From Eximiradius sp. (GTDB taxonomy: Bacteria > Bacteroidota > Ignavibacteria > Kapaibacteriales > UBA2268), in contig CAKZLY010000015.1 in NCBI GenBank assembly GCA_937127445.1, positions 124,001 to 188,000 of the forward strand: 64,000 bases of DNA. Direction: 5' to 3'. The translations under genes and the position numbers were made by a program. Below, piece after piece: positions 45,686 to 52,937 of the stretch (positions within the stretch are counted from its first letter, which is position 1; every line of letters starts with the position of its first letter). The notes beneath the pieces are model-generated. The model made no database searches. It saw only the letters and a list, made by a program, of their open reading frames with translations, and was not told the origin of the DNA.

Positions 45686-46827
45686 TTACTAACAACTATT
45701 TCGTGAAATAGTTGCAATAATTTAGGAGTCAATTGCTGACTGAAGAAGAGAACCAAGAAGTTATCCTCGCTGGAATAATTCATTGCAAATGATAAGTTAC
45801 ACGAATTAAGAAAATTTATGATATTCGTCAATAGAGTATTATTCACGTTCGCTACAGCAATATAAGATATTGGCTTTGTACAATTGAGCAAAAGTGAATA
45901 AATATCTTTATCAATCATTTCGTTATAACAAACAATTGGAATGCTAACGTCAGCAACAGTGGGAGAAATCAAAGTCGTCCGAATATTATTTAGCGAAGTA
46001 TATTTTAACAAGATATCTTTATTTTCAATACCCTCTATCATTTGACGATGGATTAATTTAAGACCAAATTTCGAAAGTAGTTTAGCCGTTCTGCTGCTAA
46101 TTCTTTCAATGGGAATTGTTTTTTTGATCAGTTTGGGGTCAGCAGAGTAAATACAATCAACGTCAGAAATAATAGTAATAGAATTAGCATCGAATACAGA
46201 AGCCAAAAGTGCAGCAGTTAAATTTGAGCTTTCGTAACCCATAGTTGTGATTTCACCATTAAGTGTCGAACCGTAAAATCCAGCAATTAGATAAATTTTA
46301 TCTTGTATTGCAAGATTTTCTAATCTTTTTTTTGTTTTTTCAATAATTGGACTTGCTGACCCAAAATTATTATCGGTAATGATATAATCATCTGCGTCAA
46401 TCAAAGAAACAGGGAAATTGTTGTTGGTTAAGTAATGATACACAATAATGGAACTTAATATTTCACCTTTTGCTAAAATTTTATCTACAATTTTATTATT
46501 GAGTTCTCTTGTTATAGAAATACCTTTGATAAGATTTTGAATTTCGATAAATGCATTATTTAATTGGATATTAACATCATTTTCTGCAACAAATAAGTTC
46601 CTGAGAATTGATAGATGCAATTCTTTTATTGCGTTAATTATTTCGATAGCACTTTCATAATTATTTTCGAAAGCTAAATATGCAGCTTTTTGCAAAAGTC
46701 GGGTTGTTTTTCCAATGGCTGAAATAACAATAAAAGTAGGTTTCGAGAATTCTTCGAGAAATTTCTTGAATTTATCGTAATTAGCAAAATCACTCAGAAG
46801 AATACCGCCAATTTTAATGATGTTCAT
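45682..46827 (-). CDS. Divergent aspartokinase-family protein
   Basis: 381 residues of amino-acid-kinase fold. The N-terminal K-F-G-G motif reads KIGG. GFYGSTLNGEITTMGYESSNLTAALL lines up with the aspartokinase segment where G-R-G-G-S-D is usual; here it is GYESSN, so the conserved Asp is lost. ISDVDCIYSADPKL is well kept. The C-terminal 110 residues hold ACT-like sequence. It starts 14 bases inside truA. It may still be an active aspartokinase, a monofunctional relic, or a regulator; a standard copy elsewhere would decide. Confidence 0.78.
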   Translation of the reverse strand: MNIIKIGGILLSDFANYDKFKKFLEEFSKPTFIVISAIGKTTRLLQKAAYLAFENNYESAIEIINAIKELHLSILRNLFVAENDVNIQLNNAFIEIQNLIKGISITRELNNKIVDKILAKGEILSSIIVYHYLTNNNFPVSLIDADDYIITDNNFGSASPIIEKTKKRLENLAIQDKIYLIAGFYGSTLNGEITTMGYESSNLTAALLASVFDANSITIISDVDCIYSADPKLIKKTIPIERISSRTAKLLSKFGLKLIHRQMIEGIENKDILLKYTSLNNIRTTLISPTVADVSIPIVCYNEMIDKDIYSLLLNCTKPISYIAVANVNNTLLTNIINFLNSCNLSFAMNYSSEDNFLVLFFSQQLTPKLLQLFHEIVVSK

Positions 46828-47599
46828 AATTCATTAACTGCTTGTTATTGAAAAATATTTCGTTTGGATAATAAATTTTATTAAGATATAAGCCAGAAGC
46901 AGGTGCAAGAGCCGAAATATTATTTCTGGATAAATTATTTAGTGCTTCGACAATAATTTCCTTTGATTTATATCCACGAGCGTAGTCAATCATAGTTCCA
47001 ATAATTGTGCGAACCATACCATAAATAAATCTGTTTGCTTTAATAGTGAAAAAATAATGATAATTATCGATTTTTTCCCAAAAAGACTTTTCAACATTAC
47101 AAATATATGATTTTGTATCAGGATTATTTTTTGAAAAGGAAGTAAAATTGAATGAACCAACAAAAATGGCAGAAATTTCGAAAAGCTTATCAATATCAAT
47201 TTTGAATGGGATGAAATGGCAGAAATTTCTCTCAAAAACAGAAAATTTAGTGGAAATTTTATAGATATATTCACGAGCAATTGCAGAATAGCGGGCATTA
47301 AAATCATCAGGGACATAATTTGCGTTTAATATTCTAATATCTGGATAAAGCAAAGAGTTAATTGCTTTTGGAATTTTTTTAATTGGGATAGGATTATTCT
47401 CTACCTTGAAATTAGCAACTTGACCATATGAATGAACTCCCGCATCGGTTCTTCCAGCGGAAACAACTGATACTTTTGTTTTATAGATATTTTGCAAAGC
47501 TTTTTCTATCGCTTCTTGAATTGAAATAGCATTTGGCTGGAATTGCCATCCAGCATAGTTTGTCCCATCATACTCTATTAGTAAAGCAATATTCGGCAT
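46814..47599 (-). CDS. truA: tRNA pseudouridine synthase A
   Basis: Makes pseudouridine at 38-40 of tRNAs. 261 residues. IEYDGTNYAGWQFQP, catalytic Asp52 in SAGRTDAGVHSYGQ, and RFIYGMVRTIIG are present. Its start overlaps the hpt stop by one base and it runs 14 bases into the aspartokinase-like gene. Confidence 0.96.
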   Translation of the reverse strand: MPNIALLIEYDGTNYAGWQFQPNAISIQEAIEKALQNIYKTKVSVVSAGRTDAGVHSYGQVANFKVENNPIPIKKIPKAINSLLYPDIRILNANYVPDDFNARYSAIAREYIYKISTKFSVFERNFCHFIPFKIDIDKLFEISAIFVGSFNFTSFSKNNPDTKSYICNVEKSFWEKIDNYHYFFTIKANRFIYGMVRTIIGTMIDYARGYKSKEIIVEALNNLSRNNISALAPASGLYLNKIYYPNEIFFNNKQLMNYEHH

Positions 47600-48147
47600 T
47601 ATTCTTTAAGGACATAAACAGCAGAGAGGTTCCTTCCAAGTTCGGCATAGTCCAGCCCGTAGCCTACAACAAAATCAGGAGGAATTTCAATTCCAACGTA
47701 ATCAATTTCAACAGGATTGCTAATCATAGAAGGTTTCATAAGAAAAGTAGCAACACGAATAGAATTTGGCTTGTATAGTTCAAGTTCTCTTCTTAATTGA
47801 AAAATAGTAAGCCCCGTATCAACAATGTCTTCGACAATAATCACATCTTTTCCAGAAATATTTCCAGTCATCTGAGAAATAAGCACACTACCACCTGAAA
47901 CCATACCTGATCCATAGCTTTTTGCTCTGATAGTTTCAATTTCACAGTCAATTTGAATTTTTTTAAGCAAATCAACAGCAAAAATAATAGCACCTTTCAA
48001 AGTTACAATAAAAACAGGTTTTTTATCTTTATAATCATGATTGATTTGTTTAGCAATTTTGTCAATTGCATCCTGGATTTGTTCAGGATAAATAAGAATT
48101 TTGAATTTTTTATCATTCAAAATCACTTCATTTTTTAGTTCTAACAT
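47599..48147 (-). CDS. hpt: Hypoxanthine phosphoribosyltransferase
   Basis: Purine salvage enzyme. 182 residues. PRPP-binding motif VIIVEDIVDTGLTI and TLKGAIIFAVDLLK, then VDYVGIEIPPDFVVGYGLDYAE are family signatures. Lies between tilS (7 bases) and truA (1-base overlap). The tilS-hpt pair is a common bacterial arrangement (often with ftsH). Confidence 0.96.
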   Translation of the reverse strand: MLELKNEVILNDKKFKILIYPEQIQDAIDKIAKQINHDYKDKKPVFIVTLKGAIIFAVDLLKKIQIDCEIETIRAKSYGSGMVSGGSVLISQMTGNISGKDVIIVEDIVDTGLTIFQLRRELELYKPNSIRVATFLMKPSMISNPVEIDYVGIEIPPDFVVGYGLDYAELGRNLSAVYVLKE

Positions 48148-48154
48148 ATCAAAC

Positions 48155-49858
48155 TCACAATTTAATTAGTTCAATTTTTAAAAATCGCTTAGTGCCTTCA
48201 GTAATCTTATATTTATCGTTAATTCTTTTACCAATAATCCAAATTATATCATTTTTAGAACACAAAACTAAAACTTTTGAACGCTCTAAAAAAGAAATTT
48301 TTTGATTAGTAAGGAAATCGGAAATTTTCATTGTCCCTTGCATTCCCAAAGGCTGGAAACTATCGCCTTCTTTCCAGTTTCTAACATAAAGAAGCGAAGG
48401 TACTAAATCAAAATCTAAGTATTCTTCGTTTGGAGAGTTTGAAAGCTTCACCTGTCGTTTATTTACTTCCTGTAAATTTATTTTGTAACCATTAATAGTA
48501 TGAGTTCCGATTTTGCTAATAATTAAATTAACATCTTTTTTTTCGAAATTTTTGAAGAAAACTAGATAATTTCTATCTTTTGCAACAGTAATAGATTTAG
48601 TTATTTCGAAAAATGCACCAGTTTCGGAATCGATCAAGTCAAGTATTCTATCAATCTTAGCAAGCGTGGGTGGAGTAAGGCGGAAATACTTTAAGAAAGC
48701 AGTTTGTATCATTTCGCCCTGAACAAACTTATCGAAAGTTGAGAAAATAGGGATATTTATGTAGAAGCTATCAGGTGAGACATTTTCGATAACATCGGAT
48801 AAATGTTTTTTTACGTAACTATGAATAATTTTATCAGCAGATTGTATCAATTTAGTCGTTCGATTAATAACATCAACAATCGAAGGATTGAAATCATTTT
48901 CTAATTTAGGGATTAAGTCTAGTCTCACTTTATTTCGAGTATATTCAAGCAAAGAGTTTGAGCTATCTTCACGCCATTTTATGTTTCTAATATTTGCATA
49001 TTCGATAAGTTGGCTTTTTTTGAAATCAATTAAAGGTCTGATTAAGAGAACATCTTTGATAAATTGCCTGCGGAATGGAATACCGCAAAGTCCTGTGAGC
49101 CCGGAACCTCTGAAAAGATTGATAAAAAAGGTCTCAACGGAATCATTGGCAGTATGAGCGGTTGCAACGAAATCAGCATTAAAATTACGAGAAACTCTTT
49201 CGAAGAAATTGTATCGAAGGATGCGAGCAGCAGTTTCAATGCTAATACTGTTTTTTTCAGCGTATTTTTTTACTTTGCCACTTGCACAATAAAAAGGGAG
49301 ACCATATTCTTTAGCTTCGTTTTTGACAAATTCTAAGTCTTTATTTGAATCAGCACCACGCAAATTATGATTGAAATGTGCAACAGCAAGTTTGAATTGA
49401 TATTTCTCAGCAAGTATAGCCATCACATCCAGAAGCGTCATTGAATCGACACCTCCGCTTACAGCCAGAACAATTTTTGAAGTACCGTCAATCAGCATAT
49501 CATTGATTAGGAAGTGCTCAATTTTTTGGACAAATTTTAGAAAAATTGGATTATTTTTTGGGTTGTTCGATAAAGATTTGCTTTTAGGTAATCGAAAAAC
49601 TGTAATAGCATCAATTTTGTTTTTTTTGATAGATTTAGAGATATTTTTTGATTTGTCATTGATTTTTGCAGGTTTATCTAGTAATTTTGACAGCGTTTCT
49701 TTTCTATTTACATATTTTAATTTTTTCTCAAATTTCTTTTCAGTTTTTTCTGATAAATCAGAAGTAATTGGAGGTTCATTATTCTCTTCTAAAACCGGGT
49801 TTTCAGCTAAAAGAGCTAATAATTCTTCATCTGATAATATTTTCTTTTTTTTAGCCAT
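48155..49858 (-). CDS. tilS: tRNA(Ile)-lysidine synthase with an N-terminal extension
   Basis: Adds lysine to C34 of tRNA-Ile(CAU). 567 residues. The catalytic PP-loop SGGVDS is at 134-139, while in most TilS it lies about 25-35 residues from the start. The extra first 105 or so are Lys/Ser/Asn-rich with no clear fold (EELLALLAENPVL, then a basic KKNK region). The rest is standard: HFNHNLRG, AHTANDSVET, and the C-terminal ligand domains. TATTTTTG lies upstream at 49892-49885. First gene of tilS-hpt-truA-aspartokinase. Confidence 0.95.
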   Translation of the reverse strand: MAKKKKILSDEELLALLAENPVLEENNEPPITSDLSEKTEKKFEKKLKYVNRKETLSKLLDKPAKINDKSKNISKSIKKNKIDAITVFRLPKSKSLSNNPKNNPIFLKFVQKIEHFLINDMLIDGTSKIVLAVSGGVDSMTLLDVMAILAEKYQFKLAVAHFNHNLRGADSNKDLEFVKNEAKEYGLPFYCASGKVKKYAEKNSISIETAARILRYNFFERVSRNFNADFVATAHTANDSVETFFINLFRGSGLTGLCGIPFRRQFIKDVLLIRPLIDFKKSQLIEYANIRNIKWREDSSNSLLEYTRNKVRLDLIPKLENDFNPSIVDVINRTTKLIQSADKIIHSYVKKHLSDVIENVSPDSFYINIPIFSTFDKFVQGEMIQTAFLKYFRLTPPTLAKIDRILDLIDSETGAFFEITKSITVAKDRNYLVFFKNFEKKDVNLIISKIGTHTINGYKINLQEVNKRQVKLSNSPNEEYLDFDLVPSLLYVRNWKEGDSFQPLGMQGTMKISDFLTNQKISFLERSKVLVLCSKNDIIWIIGKRINDKYKITEGTKRFLKIELIKL

Positions 49859-49971
49859 TAGTTATTTTTTAAAAATAATAAATGCAAAAATAAAGATTTT
49901 TACTGTAAATATTAAATAAATCTGATAATTAATAATGAGAGGTATTCTAAAAGTTTATCGATAATAAATTT

Positions 49972-50003
49972 TTTGGCAAAAAGACAAAATATCACTAATT
50001 TTG
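49972..50003 (+). promoter_or_regulatory. Promoter of the tRNA-Ser/tRNA-Leu unit
   Basis: TTTG (49972-49975), a 20-base spacer and TAATTTTG (49996-50003), 10 bases before tRNA-Ser. Confidence 0.75.
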
Positions 50004-50012
50004 TAGCTTATA

Positions 50013-50102
<90 letters not shown>

Positions 50103-50107
50103 AAGTA

Positions 50108-50191
50108 GCCCGGATGGCGAAATTGGCAGACGCGCTACATTCAGGGTGTAGTGAGAGTAATCTCGTGCAGGTTCAAGTCCTGTTCCGGGCA
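50108..50191 (+). tRNA. tRNA-Leu (anticodon CAG)
   Basis: Acceptor GCCCGGA pairs with TCCGGGC; CAG anticodon at 50142-50144; long variable arm (TGAGAGTAATCTCGT); A73 as expected for leucine. CCA is not encoded. Five bases after tRNA-Ser, so cotranscribed. Confidence 0.97.
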
Positions 50192-50201
50192 CAAGTAAAA
50201 T

Positions 50202-50240
50202 AAAAATGGACTGATAAATTTTATCAGCCCATTTTTTGTA
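50202..50240. terminator. Terminator after the tRNA pair
   Basis: Eight-bp stem (50211-50218 with 50220-50227, tip unpaired) lengthened by flanking A/T and GG/CC pairs, with T run right and A run left. Also serves the convergent fibronectin gene. Confidence 0.85.
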
Positions 50241-50250
50241 TTGACTACTG

Positions 50251-52905
50251 CTATCTGGCTATTGTAAGATAACCGGATAGAATTTCTCCATCAATAATTA
50301 TTTGCCACAAATATAATCCATTAGGAAGACCGCTAACATCAAATTTGATAGAGTTGTTACCTGATTGAACAAAGTATTGATTTTTCGTTAATACCTTTAC
50401 ACCGTTAAAATTGTAAATAGATGCATTAGCGATTGCAGATTTCGGGAAATCAAATGAAAAATGAACCTGGTTGTTTGCAGGATTTGGATAAATATTCATA
50501 TTATACTTGTTAATAAACATTTCTGATACAGATGTCAAATCCATAGTTGTAAAATTATACGGTTCAGACCAATTACCTTCTCCAGCTTCATTCCATGCTT
50601 TAACTTTCCAATAGTATTTTGTCCTTGGTGATAAGTTATAGAGATTTAAATAGGTAAGGTATACATCTGGTTCATTAACAAAAAGGTTTTGAAATTCTGC
50701 ATCAGTAGCAACCTGAACTCTATATCCCTCGGCACGCTGAACAGGCAGCCAGCTAATTCTCAAACCTAAAGGTTGATTAATAGCACCATTAGCTGGAATT
50801 GTTAAATCAGGAGACGTAGTTGGAGGAACATTAATTGTTCTAAAAGCAAAAGGAACAGACCAATCCGAAGGACCACCTTGATTTATGGCTCTAACTCTAA
50901 ATAGATATACGGTATAGTTTTCTAAATTATTTAGAATATATGTTGTATCAATTAAATTGGTGACATTAACAACAAGTTGTTGAGTGAAATCAGGAAGTTT
51001 AGTAACTTGAAGCTGATAAGTTTGGGCTCTAAAAGCAGAATGCCAAACAAGTTTCAATCCATTGATTGGATGTTTAGTAGACTCGTTTGCCGGCGAAATG
51101 ATCACAGGAGCTTCTGGTAAGAAATACCCAGTTGTAAAAGTGAATACAGACGACCAGTCGCTTGCACCTTCTTCGTTGACAGCCCTTACTCGCCAATAAT
51201 AGATTGTATTTTCATTCAAAGTTTGGACAAGTCGCAATTCATTAGTTGGGATATTAGTGCGAGTAATTGCAGTAGAAAAGTTGCTTTTAGTATCGAGCAT
51301 AAATTCATAGTTGCTGGCACCTGAAATAGGTTTCCAAGTAAAAGTTGGGGTATGATTTACATTTGAAGCGTTATTCTCAGGTGTTTGCAGAACAGGCGCA
51401 GGAAGTTTTGTTCTAAATACAAATGGTTTTGACCAATTGCTTGTGCAACCATTTAGCTCAGTACGAACTCGCCAGTAGTAATATTTGAAATGTTCTGTAT
51501 GATAAACAGTGAAAGTTCTTTCTGTTAAGTTATTAACATCAACTATTAAATTCGAAAAATCTGCTTTATCAGAAACCTGCAGGCGATACTTTGCACCTAC
51601 ACCTTTATTTTTCCAAACATAGTGAACAGTAAGCGGATAACCACCTTTTTTATCTACTGGATATTCGTAATCCGGTGGCATCAAATTTGTAGTAAAAGTA
51701 TATGGAGCAGACCAATAGCCGTTATTCCTGTTGTCTATTGCACGCACTCGCCAATGGTAAACAGATAGTTCTCTATCAAATGGAAATGCAATAAGTGTGT
51801 CAGTAATACCTGTTTTAAAATGCAAAGTATCAGAAAAATCCATTTTGCTTGATACGAGAACCTCGTATGAAGAAGCACCGTTAATTTTGTTCCATATCAA
51901 TGGTTGTTCGAAATCAACACAAGTTGAATTATTCTCAGGAGAAAGTAAAGTAGGAGCTGAGTAAGGAGTCTTGAAACTATTCCAATTAGAGAATTCTGTA
52001 AAGCAATTCAAACTATCATTTACTATATGAGCTCGAACACGCCAATAATAATTCTTATTATAGGCGAAATTTGCTAAATTGATATTGACTGATGTATCGC
52101 TAACGGTTGTTTCATATAATATTGAATCGGACTGAATAAAATCGGTAACCTGAATATGATATAAATTTGCACCAGGAACACTTGCCCAAACAAAATTCAC
52201 ATTAAATTGACCAGCATTTGGTAAAATGTCAACACCAGAGGCAGCATTTGCAGGTTTTAATAAAACCATTGGAGCAGGAACAGTTCTGAAAGTTTTAGAC
52301 GCGGACCAATAGCCATCGCAATCACCGTATAAGGCACGCACACGCCACCAATACCGGGTATTTGGAAGTAGATTAGTAATAAATTTAGTTGTATCAATGG
52401 ATATTGTATCGTATGTTACAGTTGGTCCTACAAAGGTTGGTACGCGTGAAATCTGCAAAACATATTTTACAGCATAAGGAGCAGAATTCCAAACAAACTT
52501 TGTAGATTTTGTTACACAATATGAACTATCAATAGGAAACAAAGTCGTTGCTGGACGCGCGAGAGTTGTGAAATTCCAAATTTCAGAAACCAAAGTTGTA
52601 TCACCAGCAGTTCGCCAAGCAGCAACCTGCCAATAGTATTTGGTTGAGTAGTTTAAGTTTTCAACATCTTCGTACAAAATTGTAATACTATCTTTCAAAT
52701 AGACAACATTGGTTAAATTAGTATCTGTTGCAACAACAAGACGATAGAAATTAAATCCAGGAGCAGCATTCCAAGCAAGATGAATGTTTGGAGGAGCACA
52801 TTTAACATTGTTAGGTGGAGAGAATAATCCAAAGTTTTGAGCATTTGCAAAGGTAGAAATAAATAAAAATGCAGCTAAAACAGCAAACAACTTGTTTTTT
52901 TTCAT
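50251..52905 (-). CDS. Cell-surface fibronectin-III repeat protein with T9SS sorting domain
   Basis: 884 residues. Signal peptide 1-22 (ends TFANA). I count eight FN3-like repeats of about 95 residues, each with a W core, Y-x-L-Q-V-x strand and a closing YYWRVRA...W-S-x-x-F-x-F-x-T. The last 80 residues are a type-A sorting domain: NIYPNPANNQVHFSF, ASIYNFNGVKVL, LPNGLYLWQI and a basic end. Such domains target proteins through T9SS and are cleaved at the surface. An adhesin or carbohydrate-facing role is an inference. 32 bases after the subtilisin gene. Confidence 0.92.
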   Translation of the reverse strand: MKKNKLFAVLAAFLFISTFANAQNFGLFSPPNNVKCAPPNIHLAWNAAPGFNFYRLVVATDTNLTNVVYLKDSITILYEDVENLNYSTKYYWQVAAWRTAGDTTLVSEIWNFTTLARPATTLFPIDSSYCVTKSTKFVWNSAPYAVKYVLQISRVPTFVGPTVTYDTISIDTTKFITNLLPNTRYWWRVRALYGDCDGYWSASKTFRTVPAPMVLLKPANAASGVDILPNAGQFNVNFVWASVPGANLYHIQVTDFIQSDSILYETTVSDTSVNINLANFAYNKNYYWRVRAHIVNDSLNCFTEFSNWNSFKTPYSAPTLLSPENNSTCVDFEQPLIWNKINGASSYEVLVSSKMDFSDTLHFKTGITDTLIAFPFDRELSVYHWRVRAIDNRNNGYWSAPYTFTTNLMPPDYEYPVDKKGGYPLTVHYVWKNKGVGAKYRLQVSDKADFSNLIVDVNNLTERTFTVYHTEHFKYYYWRVRTELNGCTSNWSKPFVFRTKLPAPVLQTPENNASNVNHTPTFTWKPISGASNYEFMLDTKSNFSTAITRTNIPTNELRLVQTLNENTIYYWRVRAVNEEGASDWSSVFTFTTGYFLPEAPVIISPANESTKHPINGLKLVWHSAFRAQTYQLQVTKLPDFTQQLVVNVTNLIDTTYILNNLENYTVYLFRVRAINQGGPSDWSVPFAFRTINVPPTTSPDLTIPANGAINQPLGLRISWLPVQRAEGYRVQVATDAEFQNLFVNEPDVYLTYLNLYNLSPRTKYYWKVKAWNEAGEGNWSEPYNFTTMDLTSVSEMFINKYNMNIYPNPANNQVHFSFDFPKSAIANASIYNFNGVKVLTKNQYFVQSGNNSIKFDVSGLPNGLYLWQIIIDGEILSGYLTIAR

Positions 52906-52937
52906 AATTAGATCCTTTTATTGATGAGCAAAAATTA

